A DNA stretch of 64,000 bases from Kitasatospora purpeofusca (GCF_000718025.1 NZ_JODS01000010.1:1-64000), one strand, 5' to 3'; shown: positions 18,865-28,170, counted from the first letter of the stretch. A program made the numbers and translations. Notes: generated from the letters alone by a model not told the origin.

Positions 18865-19880
18865 CCGCCACCGCGCCGAGAGGCGCCGGCCCCGCGCGCG
18901 AACCCGACGCCCTCGACCTGGGCCTGCCCGCCCCGGTCCGCGCCCCCGGCCTGCCCGAGGAGGTCCGGATCCACGAGGTCGGTCCGCGCGACGGACTGCA
19001 GAACGAGAGCGCCCTCGTCCCGGTCGGGGTCAAGGCCGAGTTCATCGACCGGCTGGCCGCCGCCGGGCTGCGCACCGTCGAGGCCACCAGCTTCGTCCAT
19101 CCGAAATGGGTGCCCCAGCTCGCCGACGCCGAGGAGCTGATGCCCCGGCTGGCCGGCCTCCCGGACCGCCACCCCGGGCTGCGGCTGCCGGTGCTGGTGC
19201 CCAACGAGCGCGGGCTCGACCGCGCGCTGGCCCACCACGCCACCGATGTCGCGGTGTTCGCCAGCGCCACCGAGACCTTCGCCCGCCGCAACCTCAACCG
19301 CTCGGCGGACGAGGCGATGGCGATGTTCCGCCCCGTGGTGGAGCGGGCCTCGGCGGCCGGGGTCCCGGTCCGCGGCTACCTGTCGATGTGCTTCGGCGAC
19401 CCCTGGGAGGGTCCGGTCCCGGTCGCCCAGGTGGTCCGGTCCGGTCTGCGGCTGCTGGAGATGGGCTGCGCCGAGCTGAGCCTCGGCGACACCATCGGCG
19501 TGGCCACCCCGGGCCAGGTCACCGACCTGCTCGACGGGTTCGCGGCGGCGGGCGTGCCGGTCGACCGGCTGGCGGTGCACTTCCACGACACCTACGGCCA
19601 GGCGCTCAGCAACACCCTGACCGCGCTGCGCGCCGGGGTCACCACCGTGGACGCGTCCGCCGGCGGGCTGGGCGGCTGCCCCTACGCCAAGAGCGCCACC
19701 GGCAACCTGGCCACCGAGGACCTGGTGTGGATGCTGCACGGCCTCGGCATCCGGACCGGCGTCGACCTGCGCGCCCTGGTCGCCACCAGCGGCTGGATGG
19801 CTCGCCGGCTCGGCCGCCCGAGCCCGTCCCGCACGGTGCAGGCCCTGCTCGACGCCGCCGAGGCCGGCGCCTCGGACTGA
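18861..19880 (+). CDS. hmgL: Hydroxymethylglutaryl-CoA lyase
   Basis: A 339-aa TIM-barrel lyase that splits HMG-CoA to acetyl-CoA and acetoacetate, the last step of leucine degradation. It has the entry strand EVGPRDGLQNE with metal-binding Asp, the EATSFVHPKWVPQ segment, HFHDTYGQAL with metal-binding His residues, and the catalytic loop GGLGGCPYAKSATGN with the active Cys. The first 30 residues are a non-conserved Pro/Ala-rich extension. Start GTG 18861 overlaps the preceding stop (GTGA) and has no independent strong ribosome site, so it is probably translated by coupling to the carboxylase alpha subunit. Confidence 0.93.
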
Positions 19881-20090
19881 CCCCGCACCGACCGCACCGA
19901 CCGTCCCGCCCGTCGGCCGGGCGACTGCCCGCCCGGCCGACGCACCCGGTGGACCCGGCCGTTCGACCGCCGACCGGTCCACCCCCGTTCGTCCGCTCTT
20001 CGCACTGCCGGCCGTCCGTCACACCCGCACGGACGGCGGTCGCCCCGACCACGCCCGCGCCCACCCCGGCGGGGCACCAGGAGGATCACC

Positions 20091-21278
20091 ATGCTCGACC
20101 ACCGGTTGAACACCGAGTACGAGGAACTGCGGCGCACCGTGGCCGAATTCGCCCAGGACGTGGTCGCGCCGAAGATCGGCGACTACTACGAGCGGGGCGA
20201 GTTCCCCTACGAGATCGTGCGGGAGATGGGGCGGATGGGCCTGTTCGGCCTGCCGTTCCCGGAGGAGTACGGCGGCATGGGCGGCGACTACTTCGCGCTC
20301 TGCCTGGTGCTGGAGGAGCTGGCCCGGGTCGACTCCTCGGTCGCGATCACCCTGGAGGCGGCGGTCTCGCTCGGCGCGATGCCGATCTTCCGCTTCGGCA
20401 CCGAGGAGCAGAAGCGGGAGTGGCTGCCCCGGCTGACCTCCGGCGAGCTGCTCGGCGCGTTCGGCCTGACCGAGCCCGAGGGCGGCTCCGACGCCGGGGC
20501 GACCCGCACCACCGCCCGCTACGACGAGGCCACCGACGAGTGGGTGATCAACGGCACCAAGTGCTTCATCACCAACTCCGGCACCGACATCACGGGTCTG
20601 GTCACCGTCACCGCGCTCACCGAACCGCTCGCTCGTTCGAGTGAAGAGGGCGAATTCTCCTCGCCCCGGCGCGAAATCTCCTCCATCATCGTGCCCACCG
20701 GGACTCCCGGGTTCCAGGTGTCGAAGAAGTACTCGAAGGTCGGATGGAACGCATCCGACACCCGCGAACTGTCCTTTACCGACTGCCGCGTTCCCGCGGC
20801 CAACCTGCTGGGCGAGCGAGGTCGCGGCTACGCCCAGTTCCTGCGGATCCTCGACGAGGGCCGTATCGCGATCGCCGCCCTGGCCACCGGCCTGGCCCAG
20901 GGCTGCGTCGACCAGTCCGTCCTCTACGCCGGTACCCGCCGCGCCTTCGGCCGGCCCATCGGCGCCAACCAGGCCATCCAGTTCAAGCTCGCCGACATGG
21001 AGATGCGCGCCCACACCTCCCGCCTCGCCTGGCGGGACGCCGCGTCCCGGCTGCTGCACTCGGAACCGTTCAAGAAGGAGGCCGCGATCGCCAAGCTGTA
21101 CTCGTCGGAGGCCGCCGTCGACAACGCCCGCGAGGCGACCCAGATCCACGGCGGGTACGGCTTCATGAACGAATTCCCCGTCGCCCGCTTCTGGCGGGAC
21201 TGCAAGATCCTGGAGATCGGCGAGGGCACCTCGGAGGTGCAGCGCATGCTCATCGCGCGGGAGCTCGGCGTCTCCTGA
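20091..21278 (+). CDS. acdH: Acyl-CoA dehydrogenase (branched/short-chain type)
   Basis: A 395-aa FAD enzyme, normal length for the family. Visible features are LPFPEEYGGMGGDY, LTEPEGGSDAG, the flavin-site segment WVINGTKCFITNSG, and the C-terminal IHGGYGFMNEFPVARFWRD followed by LEIGEGTSEVQRM. The Glu in GEGTS is at the canonical catalytic position of short/medium-chain dehydrogenases. Isovaleryl-CoA dehydrogenases usually have Ala/Gly there, so a broader branched-chain role (AcdH-like) is more likely than strict isovaleryl specificity. A polar insert (SSEEGEFSSPRRE) lies before SSIIVPTGTPGF. A strong AGGAGGAT site precedes the ATG. A 210-bp gap separates it from hmgL, so it may have its own promoter. 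Confidence 0.9.
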   Translation: MLDHRLNTEYEELRRTVAEFAQDVVAPKIGDYYERGEFPYEIVREMGRMGLFGLPFPEEYGGMGGDYFALCLVLEELARVDSSVAITLEAAVSLGAMPIFRFGTEEQKREWLPRLTSGELLGAFGLTEPEGGSDAGATRTTARYDEATDEWVINGTKCFITNSGTDITGLVTVTALTEPLARSSEEGEFSSPRREISSIIVPTGTPGFQVSKKYSKVGWNASDTRELSFTDCRVPAANLLGERGRGYAQFLRILDEGRIAIAALATGLAQGCVDQSVLYAGTRRAFGRPIGANQAIQFKLADMEMRAHTSRLAWRDAASRLLHSEPFKKEAAIAKLYSSEAAVDNAREATQIHGGYGFMNEFPVARFWRDCKILEIGEGTSEVQRMLIARELGVS

Positions 21279-21688
21279 GGCTGCGGCAGGTCCCTGTCCG
21301 GCCCTCCGCGTCGTCCGCAGGGGACGACGCGGAGGGCGGGCACCACGGTCGAGAGGGCGCCCAGCGGGGCGCCCGGAGAGAGGAAGGAGTCACCACCGCC
21401 GCACCGACAGGGCGGCGGTCAGCACCCCCGGAGTCGGCAGGGCGTCGACCGACCCGGATCTCGGGCCGCTGCGGGCTGCTGCGGGCTGCTGCAAGCCGGG
21501 ATGGCGACCGAGCAGTCGGCCGTGCCCAACGGCGTTCGCACAAGCGGCTGTTCACCACCGCAGACCATCGGCGCGCCGAGGACCTGAGCGCCCTGAGGGT
21601 CATGACGGTCGGCCGGTACTCGGCCTGGTTCGTCAACCGGTGCGGCGGCCGCCCACGACGCCGCGGCCCAGGAGCGGCACCCCGGGCC
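21279..21688. other. Intergenic region, no gene seen
   Basis: 410 bp between the convergent ends of the acyl-CoA dehydrogenase and the universal stress protein genes. It holds a short run of GGGCTGCTGC-like tandem copies near 21470-21495. No reading frame with convincing codon bias and no clear terminator was found. Confidence 0.4.
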
Positions 21689-22375
21689 TCAGGGGATCAC
21701 GATCACCGGGCGGTTGGCGCGGCGGGCGAGGCGGCCGGAGACCGAGCCGAAGATCTTGCCGAGCAGGCCGTGCGTCGTGCCGACCACGATCGCGTCGGCG
21801 GCGAACTCCCGGCCGACCTCCTCGATCTCGTGGCAGATGTCGCCACCCCGCTCGACCAGGATCCAGGGCACTCCGGAGAGGAAGTCCGCGCAGGCGAGCT
21901 CCAGGCCGAGCACCTCCGTCCGGTGGTCGGGGAGGTCCACGAAGACCGGCGGTTCGCAGCCGGCCCACACGGTGGCGGGCAGCCGGTTGGCGACGTGCAC
22001 GATCACCAGCCCGCACTGCGAGCGGCGGGCCATGCCCACCGCGTAGGCGAGGGCGCGCTCGCTGGACAGCGAGCCGTCGAAGCCCACCACCACACCGTGC
22101 TGGAAGGCGGGGTCGCAGGCCTTGGCGGGCGCCTCCCGGACGGCGGCCTCTCCGGCCGCGCCGGGCAGGCCGGCGGTGTCCGGGCGGTCGGCGCCCGGTC
22201 CCGGCCGGCCGGTCACCGAGGGCTCCTGGGGGCCGGACCGTCGAGCGTCCCGCCGCTGGCGGGAGCCGGAAGCGGAGCGGCCGCGGCGCGCGAGGTTGCG
22301 AAGGGGTCGGGCGAAACCACCGCTCCGGGCGTCCGCGCCCGGTTCCCCCGGTCGGGAGTGCTCAGAACCAGCCAT
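21689..22375 (-). CDS. Universal stress protein (UspA-like) with N-terminal extension
   Basis: A 228-aa product. The Usp fold occupies about residues 90-228: VVVGFDGSLSSERALAYAVGMA at the start and FAADAIVVGTTHGLLGKIFGSVSGRLARRANRPVIVIP at the end, the latter containing the Gly-rich ATP-binding-type loop and the final PVIVIP strand. The preceding 90 residues are Arg/Pro/Gly-rich and not conserved in the family, and are probably disordered. Usp proteins help survival under hypoxia, starvation or stress, some by binding ATP; the exact role is unknown. Only a weak GAAGAG precedes ATG 22375, so a later start is possible. Confidence 0.82.
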   Translation of the reverse strand: MAGSEHSRPGEPGADARSGGFARPLRNLARRGRSASGSRQRRDARRSGPQEPSVTGRPGPGADRPDTAGLPGAAGEAAVREAPAKACDPAFQHGVVVGFDGSLSSERALAYAVGMARRSQCGLVIVHVANRLPATVWAGCEPPVFVDLPDHRTEVLGLELACADFLSGVPWILVERGGDICHEIEEVGREFAADAIVVGTTHGLLGKIFGSVSGRLARRANRPVIVIP

Positions 22376-22876
22376 GGCACAAGGCTCTTCGAAGGAGATG
22401 GGCCGACAGGAGAGGACAACGCTGCCCGAGCGGCAGGCCCGCCCACGGGAAGTCGTCGGTCTGCACCGAGCACCACCGTTTGTGACCTGTTCCTTTCAGA
22501 GTACGTCGGGCGGGGCGTACCGCCCACCCACGCGGCCTCGGGGCGACACTCTTCCCGCGAACGAGGGATGCGCGTGCCGACGGCCGTGCGCCCCTTGCCC
22601 GAGCGCGAGAACGCCCCTCCGGCGAAGGAGGTTCCCTGGAGCTTGACTGAGCGGACCGGGTGGCGCAACAGGACTCCGGGACACCGTGACCGGACTGTCA
22701 TGGATCGATGACGATCCGTTGCGGGCCCGTCACCGGGCAGTGAGGCGGCGCGGGCCGCACGCCGACGCTCGGGACCGTGCGGAGCCGAACGGTCCCGGCA
22801 CCCGTTTCAGCCAATACGTACGGGTTCGCGACGGCGCCGGGCATTTGCCAGATGCATAGGCACGGCCGCTGGCACC
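22376..22876. other. Divergent intergenic region
   Basis: 501 bp between the starts of the Usp (minus) and HAD hydrolase (plus) genes. It should contain both promoters. An inverted repeat GGGCGG/CCGCCC occurs around 22508-22529, and an AT-richer patch (CAGCCAATACGTACGGG, CATTTGCCAGATGCATAGG) lies at 22806-22858 just before the HAD gene. No gene is supported here. Confidence 0.4.
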
Positions 22877-23971
22877 ATGCTCGACATGCCCCTGCTCCTG
22901 CTCGACCTCGACAACACGCTGCTCCCCAGGGACGCCGCATTCCGGGCCTGGGCTCAGGATTTCCTGCTCGAACGGGCCCTGCCGCCCTCCGACGTCGAGT
23001 GGCTCGCCACCATCGACGGCGGCGGCTACGTGCCGCGCAGCACCGTACTGTCCGCCGCCCGCCGCCGCTACGGCCTGGACGAGTCGCTCGACCGGCTGCT
23101 CGCGCACTACCGGCGCGGCATCAACGCCCACATCCACTGCCCGGCGCGCAATCTCGACGCGCTCCGGGTCGCGCGCGCCGCCGGGTGGACGCTGGGCATC
23201 GTCAGCAACGGCGGCACCGGGGCCCAGTTGGAGAAGATCCGGCGGACCGGCCTCGGGCCGATGGTCGACGGCTGGGTGATCTCGGAGGAGGCCGACTGCC
23301 TCAAGCCGGACCCGCTGATCTTCGAGATCGCGGCGCAGCGGTGCGGCGTCGCACCGACCGGGGACTGGGCCTCGCACACCTGGATGGTCGGGGACCACGC
23401 CCCCGCCGACATCGCCGGTGCCGAGCTGGCCGGGCTGCGGAGCGTCTGGCTGCACCACGGCCGCCCCTGGGCCGAGCCCGGCTACCGGCCCACCCTCAAG
23501 GCGGCCGGTCTGCCGGAGGCGGTCGGGCAGGTGCTGGCCGCCCGCGGTGCCCCGTCGCCCCGGCCGGCGGTGCGGGCCGGGGCGACGGGTGGGCGGCGCG
23601 GGTCGTTCGCGAGCCGGCCGGCCGTGGGCCCGTCGGTCGCGAACCGGTCGTCCGTGAGCCGCTCGGTCGCGAGCGCGGCTGCCGTGGAGCCGGGTCCGAC
23701 GGCGCAGAGCGGCGCGCACCACGGCGTGCAGTTCTTGCCGTCCGCCCTGGACGGCGGGCATGCGCCTTCTGTCGCGCACGCCGACGGCGATGCCTCGTCC
23801 GTCGCGGCGGCCGGATCCGCTGTCCGAAACCGGTCCGACGGGTTTGCCCGGCGGCCCGACAGCCGCCCCGGAACGACGCCGCCGCCGGTCCCGCTCCCCG
23901 TCCGGCCGGCGTCGCCGCCCTCGCCGCCGGCTCCGGACGCTTCGGAGCCGAGCCCGGCCCGCGCCGGGTAG
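22877..23971 (+). CDS. HAD-superfamily hydrolase with disordered tail
   Basis: A 364-aa product. Residues 1-225 are a HAD phosphatase: motif I LLLDLDNTLLPRD with nucleophile Asp, motif II IVSNGG, motif III lysine in CLKPDPLIFE, and motif IV MVGDHAPADIAGA. It should dephosphorylate a small metabolite with Mg2+; the substrate is unknown. Residues after about 225 are Ser/Ala/Pro/Gly-rich with no domain, so the fold ends well before the stop. No ribosome site precedes ATG 22877; ATG 22886 is an alternative. It lies upstream of adpA on the same strand, separated by 841 bp. Confidence 0.82.
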   Translation: MLDMPLLLLDLDNTLLPRDAAFRAWAQDFLLERALPPSDVEWLATIDGGGYVPRSTVLSAARRRYGLDESLDRLLAHYRRGINAHIHCPARNLDALRVARAAGWTLGIVSNGGTGAQLEKIRRTGLGPMVDGWVISEEADCLKPDPLIFEIAAQRCGVAPTGDWASHTWMVGDHAPADIAGAELAGLRSVWLHHGRPWAEPGYRPTLKAAGLPEAVGQVLAARGAPSPRPAVRAGATGGRRGSFASRPAVGPSVANRSSVSRSVASAAAVEPGPTAQSGAHHGVQFLPSALDGGHAPSVAHADGDASSVAAAGSAVRNRSDGFARRPDSRPGTTPPPVPLPVRPASPPSPPAPDASEPSPARAG

Positions 23972-24812
23972 CGCCTCACGCGTCCCGGCGGCACCCCGGA
24001 GCCCACAGCTCGACCGACCCGCCGACCGACAGGCCGACCGATCCGCCGCCCCGGTCGGCCCGAGGGCGGACGACCTCACCCTCCGTCAGCAGTTCGATCC
24101 GGAAGCGGCCACCGGTCCGGCGGGAGCCCGGGGTCGGGCCGGCGCCGGCCGGACCGGTCACGCCCCGATCGACCGGGCCGGGGTCCCGCCCGGCCCCGCC
24201 CGCCGACTGCCTTCCGACCGCCCCGCCGAACCGGGATCGACACCGTCAGTTCCGGTTCCGGTACGGCCTGTTCGTGTACGGGCAGGCCGACCCGAGGTCG
24301 CCCCTCACCGCAGACCGGCCTCCGCGCGGACATCGTGGCCGGTCCGGCGCCCGCACGAGGCCGCCGCCGTTGGCCGGTTCGAGCCGGCGGCGATCTCTGC
24401 GGGAGCCCGGTGACGCGACGTCACCAGTTCCCGTTTCCCGGCCCCGGCACTGGCCGAATGAAGCCTGGGCGGCGCATGCTCCGGGGCTGTGCGCCCCTTG
24501 CGTGCACCGCCGATTTTCGGTCAATCTCGCCCGGGTCCCCTGCCCTTGGGCAAATCCGCAGCCCAGGCGCACCGGCCGGGTGCGTCGGAGCCGGACGCCC
24601 CAGGACCCGTCCCGCGACAACCAGCCACCGTTGCACCGACCCTCTTCCCAGAAGGGTCGACGGGTGCCACGCTTCGTGATCGAATGCATCACGCCAAATT
24701 GCCATGTCGACATAGCGTCGGATGGTGAACTTGTCACAACGGCAACGGTCCACCCGATAGATTCGATCTTGGCCAGCAGTGCCGCACCACCACACCACAC
24801 CACCGAGGGGGC
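23972..24812 (+). promoter_or_regulatory. Long upstream region of adpA
   Basis: 841 bp without a supported gene. The first 450 bp are GC-rich with no codon bias in any frame. The last 150 bp are AT-richer and look regulatory: a near-consensus AdpA box (24687-24696), a TTGTCA element followed 21 nt later by TAGATT near 24770, then an untranslated stretch ending in GAGGGGGC immediately before the TTG start. adpA genes are known to have long upstream regions bound by several developmental regulators including AdpA itself. Confidence 0.55.
24687..24696 (-). promoter_or_regulatory. Candidate AdpA binding site (autoregulation)
   Basis: On the minus strand this reads TGGCGTGATG, nine of ten matches to the AdpA consensus TGGCSNGWWY. 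It is 117 bp upstream of the adpA start codon, a plausible place for autoregulation. Confidence 0.45.
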
Positions 24813-27326
24813 TTGAGCGCCTTGAGCAGGGTGAGCAGGAGCGACGCGGGTCCTGACAGCGGCCAGCCCGTGGCCGGCATCGTGGGTCGTTCCGCGAGAG
24901 GCACCGGCTCCCAGGCCTCCACCGCCAACACCCGTCACTCCGGCACCGCCTCGTACCCCTCCTATTCCACTGCGGCCCCGGCAGCCCCTGGCGCACCTTC
25001 CGCACCAGGCGCCACAGCCGGTCCGGGCGCACCGTCGGGCGCGGGTTCCCCGTCCTTCCCGGTCACCCCGGAGCACGGCGGACGCCCCGTCAGTCGATCC
25101 GGCGTCAGCCACGGGGGCGGGTACGGAGCGGGTCCGGACGGCCGGACCGGGGCGTCGGTTACCGGCCATTCCGGCAATCACCAGACCGCCCACCAGAGCG
25201 CCCACCAGAGCAGCCACCAGAACGGGCACCCGGGCGCCCACCAGAGCGGCGGCGGCCACCCCGGCAACGGATACGGCCACGCCGGCCCGGAGGGCGGCTA
25301 CGCGACCTTCGCCGCCACGGGAGCGCCCGGACAGGGCCTCGGCGCGGTCGCCCACGGCATGGTGGGCGCGGCGGCCTCCGCCGGGCCGCTCGGCCTCGGC
25401 GCGACCGGTCACGGCGGCACCGGCCACGGCCCCGGCGGCCACGGTGGTGCCTCGGCCGGCCTCAACGGCTCCTCGACGCCCGCGATGGCGTCCTCCCCGC
25501 GCAAGCTCTCCGGCCGTCGGCGCCGGGAGACCGTCGCCGTCCTGATCTTCGGCGGCGCGCCGATCTTCGAGAGCTCGATCCCGCTCTCGGTCTTCGGCGT
25601 CGACCGCCAGGACGCCGGGGTGCCCCGGTACCGGCTGCTGGTCTGCGCCGGCGAGGAGGGCCCGCTCGCCACCACCGGCGGCCTCACCCTCTCGGCCCCC
25701 TACGGGCTGGAGGCGCTCGCCCGGGCGGGCACGATCGTCGTCCCGGCCTGGCGCTCGATCTCCCAGCCGCCGCCGGTCGAGGCGATCACCGCGCTGCGCA
25801 AGGCGCACCACGAGGGCGCGCGGATCATCGGCCTGTGCACCGGCGCGTTCGTCCTGGCGGCCGCCGGCCTGCTGGACGGCCGCCCGGCGACCACGCACTG
25901 GATGTACGCGCCGACCCTGGCCAAGCGCTACCCGCGGGTGCACGTGGACCCGCGCGAGCTGTTCGTCGACGACGGCGACGTGCTGACCTCGGCCGGCACC
26001 GCCGCCGGGATCGACCTCTGCCTGCACGTGGTGCGCAGCGACCACGGCGCCGAGGCGGCCAACGCGCTCGCCCGCCGCCTGGTGGTGCCGAGCCGGCGCA
26101 GCGGCGGAGGACAGGCCCAGTACATCGATCAGTCTTTACCTGAGGAGATCGGCAACGACCCGCTGGCCGAGGTGGTCACCTGGGCGCTGGAGAACCTCAA
26201 CCAGCAGTTCGACGTCGAGGTGCTGGCGGCTCGCGCCTACATGAGCCGGCGGACCTTCGACCGGCGGTTCCGGACGCTGACCGGCAGCGCCCCGCTGCAG
26301 TGGCTGATCACCCAGCGGGTGCTGCAGGCGCAGCGGCTGCTGGAGACCTCGGAACTGTCGGTGGACGATGTCGCGCGCCGTTGCGGCTTCCGCTCGCCGG
26401 TGGCGCTGCGCGGGCACTTCCGCCGTCAGCTCGGGGTCTCGCCGGCCGCGTACCGGACGAGCTACCGGGCCCGTCGGCCCGGTGCGTCGGCGCAGGTCCC
26501 CGCCGGGTCGGCGGGCGGCGACCTCCGGTCCGCCGGTTCGATCGCCTCGGCGGCCGCCCTCGGCGGGACGGTGCCGGGCCAGCACGGCGCGCTCGGCGGG
26601 CATTCGGCGCTGGGCGGCCACGGTCTGCCGGGCGGGCACGGCGCCGCCTCGGCCCCGGGCTTCCCGGGCGGGCCGGGTGCCACCGCGCACCCGGGCCAGC
26701 AGGGGCAGCCGTCCGGCCAGGGCGTCCACGCGCGGGCCGGGCAGCCGTACCCGCACCAGGCGGCCGGGCACCAGTCGCACCCCGGGCAGCCGGGGACCGG
26801 GCGCGGTCCGGCGCGGCCGCCGATCGTCCCGGCCCAGCCGGGGCCCGGCGCGGGCCGGCCGCCCCGGACTGCGGAGCACGCCGCCGCCGAGGACGGGCAC
26901 CCCCAGCCGGGGGCGCGCGGCCAGGGCCAGGGGCACCGGAGCGCGGCCGACCGGCCGCAGGAGGAGTCCGCGGCGGGCGGCTCCGGCCGGGTGCACGGCG
27001 CTCCCGGCGGGCGGCTGCCGGCCGCTGCCCCGGGCGGGTCGGCGGAGGCGCGGGCCCGGCAGGCCCGGGCGGGCCAGCTGCGTCCGCAGGGCGGTCGGAG
27101 CGCCGCGGCCGAGGCCAGGGAGCCCCGTGAGGCGCGGTCCGCGCGGGACGGCCGGCCGGCGCACCCCGGCGGCCACCCCGGCCGGGACGCCAGGGAGGTC
27201 CGGGAGGCCCGCGAGGTGCGGGAGACGGACGGCCACACGCCGGACGAGCACGGCTCCGAGGGTTACGCCCCGGCGCCCCGCTCGGCTCCATCGGTGCCCG
27301 CGGCGCGTGATCGCGCCGTAGGGTGA
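24813..27326 (+). CDS. adpA: AdpA, central developmental AraC-type activator (enlarged)
   Basis: The core is unmistakable AdpA: a DJ-1/PfpI-like domain (about residues 235-420: IFESSIPLSVFGVDRQDAG, GLCTGAFVLAAAGLLDG) and an AraC helix-turn-helix pair (about 450-555: ARAYMSRRTFDRRFR, RRCGFRSPVALRGHFRRQ). It activates hundreds of genes for differentiation and secondary metabolism by binding DNA as a dimer. A TTA Leu codon (26136-26138, codon 442) lies between the domains, so translation should depend on the bldA tRNA. The frame opens with TTG 24813, with GAGGGGG just upstream, giving 837 aa versus about 400 in Streptomyces griseus. There is a 224-residue Gly/Ala/His/Gln-rich N-extension and a 270-residue low-complexity C-tail. 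ATG 25485 next to the conserved KLSGRR could be the start but has no ribosome site. Confidence 0.92.
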   Translation: MSALSRVSRSDAGPDSGQPVAGIVGRSARGTGSQASTANTRHSGTASYPSYSTAAPAAPGAPSAPGATAGPGAPSGAGSPSFPVTPEHGGRPVSRSGVSHGGGYGAGPDGRTGASVTGHSGNHQTAHQSAHQSSHQNGHPGAHQSGGGHPGNGYGHAGPEGGYATFAATGAPGQGLGAVAHGMVGAAASAGPLGLGATGHGGTGHGPGGHGGASAGLNGSSTPAMASSPRKLSGRRRRETVAVLIFGGAPIFESSIPLSVFGVDRQDAGVPRYRLLVCAGEEGPLATTGGLTLSAPYGLEALARAGTIVVPAWRSISQPPPVEAITALRKAHHEGARIIGLCTGAFVLAAAGLLDGRPATTHWMYAPTLAKRYPRVHVDPRELFVDDGDVLTSAGTAAGIDLCLHVVRSDHGAEAANALARRLVVPSRRSGGGQAQYIDQSLPEEIGNDPLAEVVTWALENLNQQFDVEVLAARAYMSRRTFDRRFRTLTGSAPLQWLITQRVLQAQRLLETSELSVDDVARRCGFRSPVALRGHFRRQLGVSPAAYRTSYRARRPGASAQVPAGSAGGDLRSAGSIASAAALGGTVPGQHGALGGHSALGGHGLPGGHGAASAPGFPGGPGATAHPGQQGQPSGQGVHARAGQPYPHQAAGHQSHPGQPGTGRGPARPPIVPAQPGPGAGRPPRTAEHAAAEDGHPQPGARGQGQGHRSAADRPQEESAAGGSGRVHGAPGGRLPAAAPGGSAEARARQARAGQLRPQGGRSAAAEAREPREARSARDGRPAHPGGHPGRDAREVREAREVRETDGHTPDEHGSEGYAPAPRSAPSVPAARDRAVG
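26136..26138 (+). promoter_or_regulatory. TTA (bldA-dependent) leucine codon in adpA
   Basis: The codon is in frame (TCT-TTA-CCT, Ser-Leu-Pro) between the DJ-1-like and AraC domains, the same place as the conserved TTA of other adpA genes. TTA is read only by the bldA tRNA in streptomycetes, so AdpA synthesis should be developmentally gated. Confidence 0.9.
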
Positions 27327-27934
27327 GTGGCGTGAATGACCGTTTGGTATGGATCGACTGTGAAATGACAGGCCTCGACCTCGACCGGGACGCCCTGGTC
27401 GAGGTCGCGGCGCTGGTGACGGACTCCGAGCTGAACATCCTCGGCGAGGGTGTGGACGTCATCGTCCGCCCGCCGGCGGAGGCGCTGGCGAACATGCCGG
27501 ACGTGGTGCGGGCGATGCACACCTCGTCCGGGCTGCTGGACGAGCTGGAGCACGGCGTCACCCTGGCCGAGGCGGAGGCGCTGGTGCTCGCCTATGTGCG
27601 CGAGCACGCGCCGGAGGCCGGGCGCACGCCGCTGTGCGGGAACTCGGTGGCCACCGACCGGGGCTTCCTGAGCCGGGACATGCCGGCCCTGGAGGGGCAC
27701 CTGCACTACCGGATCGTGGACGTCTCCTCGATCAAGGAGCTGGCCCGCCGCTGGTACCCGAAGGCGTACTACAACAGCCCGCAGAAGGGCGGGAACCACC
27801 GCGCGCTCGCCGACATCCGGGAGAGCATCGACGAACTGCGCTACTACCGCGAGGCGGTGTTCGTCGCCCAGCCCGGCCCGGACACCGACACCGCGCGCGC
27901 GATCGCCGAGAAGTTCCAGCCCCCGGCGGGCTGA
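27323..27934 (+). CDS. orn: Oligoribonuclease
   Basis: A 203-aa DEDDh 3'-5' exonuclease that degrades 2-5 nt RNA fragments, including linear di-GMP, to mononucleotides. All three Exo motifs are intact: WIDCEMTGLD (Asp, Glu), GNSVATDRGFL (Asp) and NHRALADIRESI (His, Asp). The length is normal, with a short C-terminal tail. GTG 27323 overlaps the adpA stop (GTGA); GTG 27332, with AGGGTGAG before it, is an alternative that removes the overlap. The adpA-orn order is conserved in streptomycetes. Published work in Streptomyces coelicolor found orn not coupled to adpA there, so the overlap need not mean co-translation. Confidence 0.95.
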   Translation: MSGVNDRLVWIDCEMTGLDLDRDALVEVAALVTDSELNILGEGVDVIVRPPAEALANMPDVVRAMHTSSGLLDELEHGVTLAEAEALVLAYVREHAPEAGRTPLCGNSVATDRGFLSRDMPALEGHLHYRIVDVSSIKELARRWYPKAYYNSPQKGGNHRALADIRESIDELRYYREAVFVAQPGPDTDTARAIAEKFQPPAG

Positions 27935-28091
27935 CCCACCGGCCGCGACCCGTCCCGGTCGGTGCTCCGGACACCCGGACCACCGGCCGCGGCGGGCGAC
28001 GGAAACCCTGGCGCGAGCACCCTCTCGGATCCTGTAGAGTTCTTCTTGTCGGAACGGGAACGCCGAAGAGCGCGAACGGTCCGGACTGATG

Positions 28092-28167
28092 GTGGGTGTA
28101 GCTCAGTTGGTAGAGCACCTGGTTGTGGTCCAGGTGGCCGCGGGTTCGAGTCCCGTCACTCACCCCA
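28092..28167 (+). tRNA. tRNA-His (GTG)
   Basis: A complete cloverleaf: acceptor GTGGGTG pairs with CACTCAC, the D arm contains AGCTCAGTTGGTAGAGC, the anticodon stem CCTGG/CCAGG encloses TTGTGGT with anticodon GTG at 28125-28127, and the T arm contains GGTTCGAGTCC. A G at 28091 can form the extra G-1 typical of tRNA-His, opposite C73. CCA is encoded (28165-28167). TAGAGT about 45 bp upstream is a likely -10 element. Confidence 0.96.
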
Positions 28168-28170
28168 TGA

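Noticed and set aside
21279..21688. Minus-strand frame in the spacer after the acyl-CoA dehydrogenase considered as a gene
   Set aside because: It is Arg/Ser-rich, lacks third-position bias and a ribosome site, and partly overlaps the dehydrogenase 3' end.
24664..24816. A 50-codon frame upstream of adpA beginning with GTG and ending TTGA over the adpA start
   Set aside because: Codon use is unlike the genome (ATA and CTT codons, no third-position GC bias) and the stretch overlaps the likely AdpA box and promoter, so it is more likely regulatory DNA.
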